Origin: Dinoroseobacter sp039192165
Lineage (GTDB): Bacteria; Pseudomonadota; Alphaproteobacteria; Rhodobacterales; Rhodobacteraceae
NCBI GenBank assembly: GCA_039192165.1
Contig: JBCCXD010000002.1
Span: forward strand, 62,001-126,000
Length of the DNA stretch: 64,000 bases
Direction: 5' to 3'
A program made the position numbers and the translations under genes. The notes beneath the pieces are model-generated. The model was not told the origin of the DNA. It did no database searches and saw only the letters and a program-made list of their open reading frames with translations. Numbering within the stretch: the first letter of the stretch is position 1; each line of letters begins with the position of its first letter. Below are positions 43,782 to 51,553 of this stretch, piece by piece.

Positions 43782-43804
43782 GAAGTATTTGGGCAAAGAA
43801 GAAG
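43782..43804 (-). repeat. Dispersed element, copy 2
   Basis: On the minus strand CTTCTTCTTTG CCC AAATACTTC, starting 3 bases after the ligase stop and running into the double hairpin. Confidence 0.7.
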
Positions 43805-43807
43805 AGA

Positions 43808-45400
43808 TCAGCCATAGGTGGCGAGGAGCGCCTGGAGATCCTCAAGCGTGTTGGCCTCGGCTAAAGGCTTGTCATGGCGCCAGCGGCTCATGCGTGGAAA
43901 GCGCAGGGCGACGCCCGACTTGTGGCGCGAGCTTTCCTGAATACCTTCGAATGCAATTTCGAAAACATGTTGGGGCGTCACGCGGCGCACAGGGCCGAAG
44001 CGCTCCAGCGTGTTTTTGCGCACCCAGGCTGTGATCTCCCGGAACTCCTTGTCGGTCAGGCCGGAATAGGCCTTGGTGAACGGAACCAGCTCAGTTCCGT
44101 TCCAGACCGCGAAGGTGAAGTCAGTAAACAGGTTCGCCCGCCGGCCGTGACCCGCTTGTGCGTAAATCATCACGGCATCGATGGTCAGCGGGTCCACTTT
44201 CCATTTCCACCAATCCCCTTTCTTGCGACCGGTGCCATAGGGAGATGACAGGCGTTTGAGCATAAGCCCTTCTGCGCCCACTGCGCGGGCGCTTTCGCGT
44301 ATCTCCGCGAGCTCAGTCCAGCTTTCGAACGACAGTTTTGGAGACAGGCGCAACGGGGCGTCCGGAGGAAGTCCCTCGAAGATTGCCTCGAGCTGCGAAC
44401 GCCGGCTGTGTAGGGACGCGCGCCGCAGATCGGTGCCGCCCGCTTCCAGCAGATCATACGCGCGCAGAATGACCGGCGCCTCCGCGAGCAGTTTCTTGGG
44501 CACGGTTTTACGTCCGATCCGTTTTTGCAGCGCATTGAAGGGCAAGGGGCGCTCTTCGCTCCAGGCAAGTATCTCCCCGTCAATCACGGTGCCGGGCGGT
44601 AGAAAATCCACCGCGCGAGCCAGTTCGGGGAAACGGTCAGTCATGAGCTCGTCGCCACGCGACCAGACAAACTGAGTTCCGCCGCGCAGGATCAACTGGC
44701 CTCGAATGCCATCCCATTTGTGCTCGGCCAGCCACTCTTCCGGTGCGCCGAGGCTCTCCGGGGCGGCATCCAGTTGATAGGCAAGGTAAAACGGATAAGG
44801 CTTGGAGAGATCTGCGTCCGGATCCCGCGTCAGAACCAGGCTTTCGAAACTGACCGTGTCAGGGCTCCAGTCACCCATCAGCCGGTGCGCCAGCTCTGTC
44901 TCTTCGACACCGGTGGCCTGGCTGAGAGCGCGTGTCATCAGTTTGGCTGACACGCCAATGCGAAAGCCGCCAGTCAGAAGCTTGTTATACACGAAGCGCT
45001 CGACGGGCCCGAGGCCCGCCCAAGCCGCCAGCACCGCAGCCTTGCGTTTTGGCTCCTCAGCCAAAGCCAGCCCGCGCAGTTCGGTGATCCAACCTGAAAG
45101 ACTGCGATCGTCGTTGGCAGACCCTTCGGGCAGAACAAGGGCGATGGTCTCGGCCAGATCGCCAACAACCGGATATGACTCTTCAAACAGCCAAAGAGGA
45201 ATCCCAGCGGCTTCGGCACCCCATTCCCGCAGTCGCGTTGTGTTCACAGCACGTTTCGGGCGGCGCCCGGACAAAAGTGCAATTGTCCAGAGTTTGTCGT
45301 CCTCTGGCGCGTCTTCGAAGTAAGCCGCCAGGGCAGCAACCTTGCGATTTGTCTTGGTGGTCTGGTCAAGTGCTGTAAAGAGGCTTGCGAAGCGGCGCAT
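43808..45400 (-). CDS. ATP-dependent DNA ligase (ligase-associated repair, LigC/cisplatin type)
   Basis: A 530-residue ligase. The nucleotidyltransferase motif I is EHKWDGIRGQL (Lys about residue 227), followed by FPELARAVDFLPPGTVIDGEIL, EGLMLKRLSSPYGTGRKKGDWWKWK (motifs IV-V), and a C-terminal OB fold (EIAFEGIQESSRHKSGVALRFPR). Relatives are encoded with an exonuclease, a helicase and a phosphoesterase as the ligase-associated DNA damage set. Here the exonuclease is at 46707, but no helicase or phosphoesterase is in the window. Start at MRRFASLF; the upstream frame is short. Confidence 0.92.
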   Translation of the reverse strand: MRRFASLFTALDQTTKTNRKVAALAAYFEDAPEDDKLWTIALLSGRRPKRAVNTTRLREWGAEAAGIPLWLFEESYPVVGDLAETIALVLPEGSANDDRSLSGWITELRGLALAEEPKRKAAVLAAWAGLGPVERFVYNKLLTGGFRIGVSAKLMTRALSQATGVEETELAHRLMGDWSPDTVSFESLVLTRDPDADLSKPYPFYLAYQLDAAPESLGAPEEWLAEHKWDGIRGQLILRGGTQFVWSRGDELMTDRFPELARAVDFLPPGTVIDGEILAWSEERPLPFNALQKRIGRKTVPKKLLAEAPVILRAYDLLEAGGTDLRRASLHSRRSQLEAIFEGLPPDAPLRLSPKLSFESWTELAEIRESARAVGAEGLMLKRLSSPYGTGRKKGDWWKWKVDPLTIDAVMIYAQAGHGRRANLFTDFTFAVWNGTELVPFTKAYSGLTDKEFREITAWVRKNTLERFGPVRRVTPQHVFEIAFEGIQESSRHKSGVALRFPRMSRWRHDKPLAEANTLEDLQALLATYG

Positions 45401-45466
45401 CGGTCTGCTGATCTGGGTTCTTTTCGACAAACCTAGGGCATCCGACGCGCCGGAACATCCCGTGCG

Positions 45467-45715
45467 CTACCGCCTGGGCCGCGGCCCTTTCAGAAATATC
45501 AGATCTGCGTCAGAGACCGGCGGTCGCGCATACCCGATCGCATGGGTGAGCTCCTCGCGGGTGATACCCAGATCGCGCAAAGTACTGTCGTCTGCGTCAG
45601 CAAGAGATTTCATAGCTTGTTTGTGGCGGATCTGAGTGATCCTGCTTCGGAGGAAGGCTTTAAGCGCAACAAGCGGATTGGCAAAGGGACGCGGTGTATC
45701 TGTCCAGTCAGTCAT
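45467..45715 (-). CDS. DUF1127 domain-containing protein
   Basis: An 82-residue protein with the DUF1127 core: IRHKQAMKSLADADDSTLRDLGITREELTHAIGYA, an Arg-rich helix and the conserved LRDLGIT stretch. Small DUF1127 proteins act in RNA turnover and phosphate/carbon control in Agrobacterium and Rhodobacter (CcaF1). AAAGGAG lies 8 bases before the ATG. It is 66 bp upstream of the ligase and divergent from a LysR gene. Confidence 0.88.
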   Translation of the reverse strand: MTDWTDTPRPFANPLVALKAFLRSRITQIRHKQAMKSLADADDSTLRDLGITREELTHAIGYARPPVSDADLIFLKGPRPRR

Positions 45716-45760
45716 AGTGGGCTCCTTTCACCGTATGGCTGGACTCTGGGATGAGATTGG

Positions 45761-45810
45761 TATTCAATCAAACGAATAGATGTGAAGTCAGCTTTCAGAA
45801 ATATTGAATA
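45761..45810. promoter_or_regulatory. Inverted repeats in the LysR/DUF1127 divergent promoter
   Basis: TATTC-N8-GAATA (45761-45778) is a T-N11-A type LysR-box candidate, and TATTCAAT (45761-45768) pairs with ATTGAATA (45803-45810) at a wider spacing. The region lies between the divergent starts of DUF1127 and the LysR regulator. Confidence 0.45.
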
Positions 45811-45819
45811 ATTGACGTG

Positions 45820-46710
45820 ATGACAGCTCAAGCCTCACCCGCTGTTCCTTTGCTGGAGCTCGACTTGCTGCGCACGCTGGTTGCAATTGCGGATACTGGC
45901 AACTTCTCCGCGGCCGCCGACGCGGTGTTTCGCACTCCGTCGGCGATCTCGATGCAAGTTAAGAAAATCGAGGAGATCGTGGGCGCGCCTGTCTTCCTTC
46001 GGGACAGCCGTCGCGTCGAAGTGACCGCAGATGGTGCTTTTTTGGTGGAGCATGCGCGCCGGATGCTGGCGCTAAATCGAATTGCGATGGCGCGTTTTGT
46101 AGCACCGGAGGTCGCCGGTGTGGTCCGTGTCGGTGCACCTGATTTCATTGCCGAGGATGTCCTTCCCGCTATGCTGCGGGCGTTTTCCGAGACGCATCCG
46201 GGCATCACCGTTGATGTGGTCGTCGAAGCATCCGGCCAAATGGTCAAACTGGTTCAGACCGGAGACCTGGACTTTGCGATGATTACTTGCCTGGAGGCCG
46301 AGATCCCCGGAGAGCTTTTGTTTCGCGAGCGTCTTGTCTGGGCCATGCGACAAGGAGGCATCGCCGCAGAGCAGAAACCCCTGCCGGTCTCGGTCTGGGA
46401 CCAGACATGCGCCTGGCGGCGTGCCGGCATCAGCCGGTTGGAAGCGCAAGATCGCGAGTGGCGCCTGGCGTTTCAGAGTTCTCATATCGCGGGTCAGCGG
46501 TCTGCCATTCTCGCGGACCTCGCGGTTGCGCCTGTGTCGGCGTCTACACTCGGGGGCGATATTGTCGAGGTGCCAGAGCATCTCGGTCTGCCCCAGTTGC
46601 CAGACTATGTTGTGATGCTGGTGAAATCGGATGGCGAGTCCGGCCCTGCCAAAGCGGCAATTGATCACGTGCGCACAAGCTTTGCGCGCAACCATGCAGT
46701 GACGTCTTAG
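45820..46710 (+). CDS. LysR family regulator (ArgP/IciA-like)
   Basis: A 296-residue LysR-type regulator with the N-terminal HTH LLRTLVAIADTGNFSAAADAVFRTPSAISMQVKKIEE and a periplasmic-binding-like effector domain (VRVGAPDFIAEDVLPAMLRAF). The subtype is not certain. The ATG at 45820 gives MTAQASP; a GTG three bases upstream is equivalent. It is divergent from DUF1127 and overlaps the convergent exonuclease gene by 4 bases. An inverted repeat between the divergent starts may be its operator. Confidence 0.88.
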   Translation: MTAQASPAVPLLELDLLRTLVAIADTGNFSAAADAVFRTPSAISMQVKKIEEIVGAPVFLRDSRRVEVTADGAFLVEHARRMLALNRIAMARFVAPEVAGVVRVGAPDFIAEDVLPAMLRAFSETHPGITVDVVVEASGQMVKLVQTGDLDFAMITCLEAEIPGELLFRERLVWAMRQGGIAAEQKPLPVSVWDQTCAWRRAGISRLEAQDREWRLAFQSSHIAGQRSAILADLAVAPVSASTLGGDIVEVPEHLGLPQLPDYVVMLVKSDGESGPAKAAIDHVRTSFARNHAVTS

Positions 46711-47729
46711 GCAGGGCTTTCGACCTCGACAGTGGTTTCAGGATCGATACTCTCGCCTTCAAACTCGGTTTCCACGATCCGCGCATCATAGCCCTGTGTC
46801 TCAAGCCAGTTGCGAAAGACCGTGGTATACCCGTGGGTGACAAAAATACGCTCGGCGCCGGTATTTGAAATCGCCGTATTCAGACCTGACCAGTCGGCAT
46901 GATCGGACATCACGAACCCGCGGTCTGCTGCCCGGCGGCGCCGCACGCCACGCAGCCGCATCCATCCAGATGCAAACCCCGTCTCGACGGAACCGAAACG
47001 TTTCATCCAGGGAGTGCCGAGGGCCGAGGGCGGAGCGAGGACCAGAGCTCCGGGATGTGTTTTGGACGTAATATCTGCGGTGACCTGCTCGGTATCGGGC
47101 AGGTGAAAACCCTGGGACCGCAGAACGGCATTGGTGGCCTCGACCGCGCCGTGGGTCAGGATCGGTCCCCTTGCCGGGTCGAGATTGGCGAGCAAGCGCT
47201 GCGCTTTACCAAGAGAATAAGCCCCGAGGACTGCAGTCTTTCCGGCGTCGGCGCAGTGTGACCACCATGCATTCACAGCCGCCATGACGTCCTGTTGTGC
47301 GTCCCAACGAAACACTGGCAAGCCGAAAGTGCATTCCGAAATAAACACATGGCAGCGGACTGTTTCGAACGCCTCGCAGAGCCCGTCGTCTTCGATTTTG
47401 TAGTCGCCCGAGACCACCCAGACTTCGCCCGCGACCTCTACCCGAATTTGCGCTGATCCAGGCACGTGGCCCGCGGGGTGAAAGCTGACCGTGGCGCTCC
47501 CGAGCTGCCGCGTCTCGCCATATCCGATCGTGTCCAGCGCGATATCGCCCAAACGGTGGCGCATCACCGGGGCGGCGCTTTGGGTACACAAGTATCTGGC
47601 GTGCCCCGGCCGAGCATGATCCGCATGGCCATGGGTGATCAATGCGCGCTCAACCGGGCGCCAGGGGTCGATGAAAAAATCCCCGGCCTGGCAGTAAATG
47701 CCCCTGTCCGTGAAAGTCAGAACGTCCAT
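46707..47729 (-). CDS. Ligase-associated DNA exonuclease (LexO-like, MBL fold)
   Basis: A 340-residue metallo-beta-lactamase fold nuclease with the zinc motif ITHGHADHARPGH, then VWVVSGDYKIEDDG, the Glu-Cys of HVFISECTFGLPVF, LGAYSLGKAQRLL and the C-terminal FVMSDHADWSGL. This matches the ligase-associated exonuclease of the DNA damage set rather than RNase J or CPSF-type enzymes. Its usual neighbour, the ligase, lies 1.3 kb away on the same strand with two genes between. It ends 4 bases inside the LysR gene. Confidence 0.9.
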   Translation of the reverse strand: MDVLTFTDRGIYCQAGDFFIDPWRPVERALITHGHADHARPGHARYLCTQSAAPVMRHRLGDIALDTIGYGETRQLGSATVSFHPAGHVPGSAQIRVEVAGEVWVVSGDYKIEDDGLCEAFETVRCHVFISECTFGLPVFRWDAQQDVMAAVNAWWSHCADAGKTAVLGAYSLGKAQRLLANLDPARGPILTHGAVEATNAVLRSQGFHLPDTEQVTADITSKTHPGALVLAPPSALGTPWMKRFGSVETGFASGWMRLRGVRRRRAADRGFVMSDHADWSGLNTAISNTGAERIFVTHGYTTVFRNWLETQGYDARIVETEFEGESIDPETTVEVESPA

Positions 47730-47768
47730 GGGGCGCAAGCTAGAGCTGCGCCCCATTGCTGCAAAGGC

Positions 47769-48263
47769 TCAGTTCGTTTTGTGACCCGCGTGTCCCTGGT
47801 GTCCATCATGGCTTCCATGGCCCTCAGGCATACGCTTGAGGTCGACAGGGATCTCAACCTCAACCTCGCCTGCGCGCTCGAAGACCAGAGTGACCGCAAC
47901 ACTGTCGCCATCCTTGAGGGGTGTCGTAAGGCCCATGAACATGACATGGTCGCCGCCTCGCGCGAGCATATGCTTGCCCCCAGCAGGAACGGCAAAACCG
48001 TCTTTAACCTCGATCATGCGCATTACACCATCCCCATCACTCAGGTGCGTGTGCAGTTCGACACGTGTCGCGATGTCGGAGCGGGCTTCAATCAGGCGGT
48101 CCTCTTCACTGCCGGTGTTTTCGATCACCATGAATGCTGCGCCGGTCTTGGCCACGGCCGAGGAGGCACGGGCGTAAGCGTCGCTTACAGTGATCTCGCC
48201 CGCGAATGCAGGCAGTGTCAGAAGTGCAGCCGCGCTGCCAAGAATAAGGGATTTGAAGGACAT
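47769..48263 (-). CDS. Periplasmic copper chaperone PCu(A)C
   Basis: A 164-residue exported protein (signal SFKSLILGSAAALLTLPAFA) with the PCu(A)C copper-binding pattern: HTHLSDGDGVMRM and GGKHMLARGGDHVMFMGL supply the His and Met ligands. A His-rich tail (EGHGSHDGHQGHAGHK) adds metal ligands. Such proteins deliver Cu(I) to the CuA/CuB sites of cytochrome oxidase. A putative membrane partner is encoded 39 bp upstream on the same strand. Confidence 0.93.
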   Translation of the reverse strand: MSFKSLILGSAAALLTLPAFAGEITVSDAYARASSAVAKTGAAFMVIENTGSEEDRLIEARSDIATRVELHTHLSDGDGVMRMIEVKDGFAVPAGGKHMLARGGDHVMFMGLTTPLKDGDSVAVTLVFERAGEVEVEIPVDLKRMPEGHGSHDGHQGHAGHKTN

Positions 48264-48302
48264 AACTGTCTCCGTCTGTTTGAATTATACGTTGTTAGAA
48301 CC

Positions 48303-48653
48303 TCAAACAGAGGAGGGTGGCGCGCGGGCCAGTGCTGCTTGGGCTGTGCTCGGCTGCACCTGCAGCGCAGGTGGCATGGCGGGCTCTGTCGCGCCCTCCA
48401 GATATGAGTAGTCGCCGAGGTTGCGTGCACCATCAGGCGAAAGCAGAGCGCCAATGATACAGTCTGCGCAAGACCGATGGTCTTCCAATGGCGCGCCATC
48501 TGGCCCAATTGCCACGACCTGCACTTCGCCATCGATACATAGCACGTGCAGCATTGCCATGCTCGCCATGTGCCCGCGGGATACCGCCACAGTCCCGCTG
48601 GTGATCAGCAGGATCAGCGTCAGGATCGTAGCGATCAGGCGGCGCGTTAACAT
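48303..48653 (-). CDS. DUF2946-like exported protein, copper-associated
   Basis: A 116-residue protein with an N-terminal membrane/signal segment (LIATILTLILLITSGTVAVSRG), a MASMAMLHVLCIDG stretch and paired cysteines in HRSCADCIIGALL. The Cys and Met/His content and the position directly before the copper chaperone suggest a role in copper handling, like other DUF2946 proteins. GAGG precedes the ATG at 48653. The C-terminal part is low-complexity Ala/Pro. Confidence 0.68.
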   Translation of the reverse strand: MLTRRLIATILTLILLITSGTVAVSRGHMASMAMLHVLCIDGEVQVVAIGPDGAPLEDHRSCADCIIGALLSPDGARNLGDYSYLEGATEPAMPPALQVQPSTAQAALARAPPSSV

Positions 48654-48714
48654 AGACCTCACTTAAGACCGGCTTGCTGGAAACGCCAGAGGCTTTCGAC
48701 TTGCTCTTTACAAG

Positions 48715-48745
48715 TACGATATCGAACTATATTGATACGATATCG
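48715..48745 (+). promoter_or_regulatory. Direct repeat of a palindromic operator before the Tat/MarR operon
   Basis: TACGATATCG occurs at 48715-48724 and again at 48736-48745. Each copy contains the perfect palindrome CGATATCG, and the spacing is 21 bp, two helical turns. TATATT or TATTGA between them is a plausible -10. This is the expected form of a MarR-type autoregulatory operator. Confidence 0.65.
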
Positions 48746-48761
48746 CACTAAAGGAGATTTT

Positions 48762-49868
48762 ATGATGCAGGCTTCAAGACGAAAGTTCCTCAGTCTGGTT
48801 GGAGGTGGTGCAGTTCTTGCGGTTGCGCTCCCGGCAACAGCATTTCTGACCACCCGAACCCCAACCAAAGCGCTTGCCCCGTGGGATATGGCTGGCCAAT
48901 ACCCGGACCCGCGCCTGCGCGCGTTGTCCTTTGCGCTTCTTGCCCCAAATCCGCATAACCTCCAGCCTTGGGAAGCAGAGCTTATCGGCGCGGACGAGGT
49001 GCTCATCTGGCGCGATCCGACGCGAGATCTTCCCGCAACAGATCCACATGCCCGTCAGTTGACGATTGGGATGGGTTGTTTTCTGGAACTGATGGACGTC
49101 GCTGCCGCGCAAGAGGGCTTTGCTGTGGATACCGCGCTCTTCCCGGAAGGGCCGAGCGGCCCCGTGGCGCGCTGCCGGTTTGTCCCGGACGCGTCTTCCC
49201 CAGATCCTTTGTTTGCCCATGTTCTGGAGCGTCGATCGCATAAGGAGCTGTTTTCAGAGCGCGCGGTAGAGGCCACGGCGTCGATCTCGGCGCTGGGCTC
49301 TGTGGTGACCATGCCGGAACCGCTCAATCGTCTGAAAACCCTCGCCAAAGATGCGTGGATGGTGGAAGTCACAACGCCTGCCACTTGGCAGGAAAGTGTT
49401 GATCTACTGCGAATTGGAAAAAGACAGATCAATGCCAACCCTGATGGCATAGATGTCGGAGGGCCGATGATGGATTCCCTGAAGCTTGCCGGGCTGCTAA
49501 CGCACGAGGCTGCAGCGGACATCGATAATCCCGGCACTCGTCAATCTATCGACGCCATGCTGGCGGCTGTCGACAGCGCGCCTGCCATGATCCTGCAAAC
49601 CACCGCGGGCAACACGCGAGAGGATCAGATCGCAGCCGGGAGGCGCTGGTTGCGGCTCAACCTGACCACCACCGCGCAAGGAATGGCTTTGCGCCCGGTC
49701 AGTCAGGCTCTTCAAGAATACTCGGAAATGAGTGCGCTCTACACCGCGATTCACGCTGAATTCGCGGAACCCGGTGAGACGGTTCAAATGCTGGGGCTTC
49801 TGGGCTACGCTGAGCAAACGCCGCGCACACCGCGTTGGCCGCTGGAGACGCGCCTGAGGAATGCCTGA
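48762..49868 (+). CDS. Tat-exported Acg/nitroreductase-like protein
   Basis: A 368-residue protein with a twin-arginine signal (SRRKFLSLVGGGAVLAVALP) and a nitroreductase-like fold of the Acg family: LSFALLAPNPHNLQPWEAEL at the N-terminus, VLERRSHKELFSERAV in the middle and QGMALRPVSQALQEY near the end. Family members bind FMN. Export by Tat, with flavin in place, is inference. AAGGAG lies before the ATG at 48762 (a second ATG follows at 48765). It overlaps the MarR gene by 8 bases, and a duplicated operator precedes it. Confidence 0.88.
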   Translation: MMQASRRKFLSLVGGGAVLAVALPATAFLTTRTPTKALAPWDMAGQYPDPRLRALSFALLAPNPHNLQPWEAELIGADEVLIWRDPTRDLPATDPHARQLTIGMGCFLELMDVAAAQEGFAVDTALFPEGPSGPVARCRFVPDASSPDPLFAHVLERRSHKELFSERAVEATASISALGSVVTMPEPLNRLKTLAKDAWMVEVTTPATWQESVDLLRIGKRQINANPDGIDVGGPMMDSLKLAGLLTHEAAADIDNPGTRQSIDAMLAAVDSAPAMILQTTAGNTREDQIAAGRRWLRLNLTTTAQGMALRPVSQALQEYSEMSALYTAIHAEFAEPGETVQMLGLLGYAEQTPRTPRWPLETRLRNA

Positions 49869-50310
49869 CGATCTGCATGCTCTTTATTTCAAGGTTTTCA
49901 ACGAGATCGGTATACTTGGACAACTAAGCAGCACGCTGCTGGAGGCACGTTTGCCCGATGGTATGCTGATCTCGCATTTCTCAGTCTTGAACCACCTGAT
50001 CCGTGTCAAGGATGGCCAGACACCCCTGGTGCTCGCCCGGGCGTTTCAAGTGCCCAAAACGACGATGACCCATACACTCGCAGGGTTGGAAAAGGCCGGG
50101 CTCGTAGACATGCGCCCGAACCCATCCGACAAGCGATCGAAACAGGTCTGGCTTACAGCAGCTGGTCGCGCGTTTCGCGAAGAGGCAATCGCAGCACTTG
50201 CCCCGGATATTGCCCATCTTTCAGAGATCGTGCCGGAGGACACGCTGCGCGCTCTGGCGCCAAAGCTGGAAGAACTTCGCCAAATTATGGACGCGAACAG
50301 ACGGACCTAG
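49861..50310 (+). CDS. MarR family transcriptional regulator
   Basis: A 149-residue regulator with the MarR winged helix: SHFSVLNHLIRVKDGQTPLVLARAFQVPKTTMTHTLAGLEKAGLVDMRPNPSDKRSKQVWLTAAG. The recognition helix and the DKRSK wing are clear. The start lies 8 bases inside the preceding gene, so the pair is one operon. It most likely binds the CGATATCG repeats at 48715-48745. Its stop abuts the stop of the convergent gene with no spacer. Confidence 0.92.
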   Translation: MPDDLHALYFKVFNEIGILGQLSSTLLEARLPDGMLISHFSVLNHLIRVKDGQTPLVLARAFQVPKTTMTHTLAGLEKAGLVDMRPNPSDKRSKQVWLTAAGRAFREEAIAALAPDIAHLSEIVPEDTLRALAPKLEELRQIMDANRRT

Positions 50311-50949
50311 CTAGAACCGGCACCGCGCCAGCGCCAAACCAAAGAGTCCTGAAATCAGCAACCAGGCCCCAGCCGGCAGCGGCATCACTGCGATATCGCC
50401 ATAGGTCATAGTGTCGAGGCGGTATCCATCCGAACCGCCTTTGCCGTTGGGTTTAAACCCGGACACCAGTGTGATCGAGGAGAACGGTGTGTCGCTCAGG
50501 AAGCCGAAATAGGCATCGTTCGGGTCCGAGCCCGTGCCAACCGCGCCCATGAAAACGCCATCCGCAAAAACCCTGATACCAACGCCGCCGCCGCCGTCAC
50601 CTGTCAGAATGTGCGCGCCCCAAGCGGTGATGGCTGTGCCAAAGTTCAGGATATCGCCAGAGATTGACGTAGGCTTTCCGCGCCAGCTGCCGGTGTCGGA
50701 GCCGTAGCCATTGCGGCTGTAGGTTTTGGTGATGGAGAATGCGCCATAGTCGAAGACTTCCGGGACCGCGTGCGGATTGCTTTTGCTTTCCTTGCCCTTG
50801 CCCACCTGAGAGGAAAACGCCTCCACCGAATAGCTGGACAAGCTATTCTGCAAGGCCTCCGCATCCGAGAAGGTCTGTATGGTAGCGGTCTGGGCTGCCC
50901 CGGGAGCAACCAGCAGGGCCAAGAGAACGGCGATCAGTTGGACGCGCAT
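50311..50949 (-). CDS. VPLPA-CTERM sorting domain protein, second
   Basis: A 212-residue exported protein: signal peptide (LIAVLLALLVAPGAAQ), a beta-rich body with Gly-rich loops (GTAITAWGAHILTGDGGGGVG) and a C-terminal tripartite signal VMPLPAGAWLLISGLFGLAL followed by ARCRF. It is shorter than the first VPLPA-CTERM protein at 24463 and has no detectable similarity apart from the tail. GGAAGACAC lies before the ATG. The exosortase is not in the window. Confidence 0.85.
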   Translation of the reverse strand: MRVQLIAVLLALLVAPGAAQTATIQTFSDAEALQNSLSSYSVEAFSSQVGKGKESKSNPHAVPEVFDYGAFSITKTYSRNGYGSDTGSWRGKPTSISGDILNFGTAITAWGAHILTGDGGGGVGIRVFADGVFMGAVGTGSDPNDAYFGFLSDTPFSSITLVSGFKPNGKGGSDGYRLDTMTYGDIAVMPLPAGAWLLISGLFGLALARCRF

Positions 50950-51048
50950 GTGTCTTCCACTTTTACTCTTGCGATCATGAGAGTGGCTGCAGCTTCAACC
51001 ACCGATAGTTAAAACAGGTTAAACCTCTGTTTTTGGCGGTAGTGTGTC

Positions 51049-51060
51049 GCAAAGAAGAAA
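51049..51060 (-). repeat. Dispersed element, copy 3 (partial)
   Basis: On the minus strand TTTCTTCTTTGC follows the rpmB terminator stem. The AAATACTC half is absent. Confidence 0.5.
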
Positions 51061-51087
51061 AAACCCCGCGGGCTGGCCCGGCGGGGT
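51057..51087 (-). terminator. Terminator after rpmB
   Basis: Minus strand: CCCCGCCGGGCC pairs with the facing GGCCCGCGGGG-type arm and is followed by TTTTTT. It starts 24 bases after the rpmB stop. Confidence 0.9.
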
Positions 51088-51110
51088 ACTTAAACAGGCG
51101 TAAAGACGGA

Positions 51111-51398
51111 TCAGGCGGCGGCTTGAGCCTTCGCGATGTCTTTCTTGATTTTCAGGGCCTTGGGCGAAAGCTCGCTGTCTTTTGCCTTGGCCAGGAAGGC
51201 GTCCAGACCGCCGCGGTGGTCCACAGTGCGCAGCGCGGCCGCCGAGATGCGTAGTTTGAAGCCCTGTCCCAAGGTCTCAGACTGCAGGGTAACGTCATTC
51301 AGGTTCGGCAAGAAACGCCGCTTGGTCTTGTTATTGGCGTGGCTCACGTTGTTGCCAACCATAACGCCTTTTCCAGTTAATTCGCAGCGGCGCGACAT
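51111..51398 (-). CDS. rpmB: 50S ribosomal protein L28
   Basis: A 95-residue ribosomal protein: MSRRCELTGKGVMVGNNVSH, then NNKTKRRFLPNL and SETLGQGFKLRISAAALRTVDHRGGLD. It is of the longer alphaproteobacterial type. GAGGAGCGAG lies upstream of the ATG at 51398; the longer frame upstream is not used. A strong terminator follows. Confidence 0.96.
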   Translation of the reverse strand: MSRRCELTGKGVMVGNNVSHANNKTKRRFLPNLNDVTLQSETLGQGFKLRISAAALRTVDHRGGLDAFLAKAKDSELSPKALKIKKDIAKAQAAA

Positions 51399-51553
51399 CG
51401 GCTCGCTCCTCGTCTTACGTGTTTCGGTCTTATCGCCAGCGGCTTGGATTTCCGGTGAAATCACTGGAGCTGGGGGGTGGTACAGAGCCACCCGTGAATC
51501 TCAGGCGTGCCGGATACGATGGATGTTCCGGCAGGTCAAGCGATTCATCGCGC

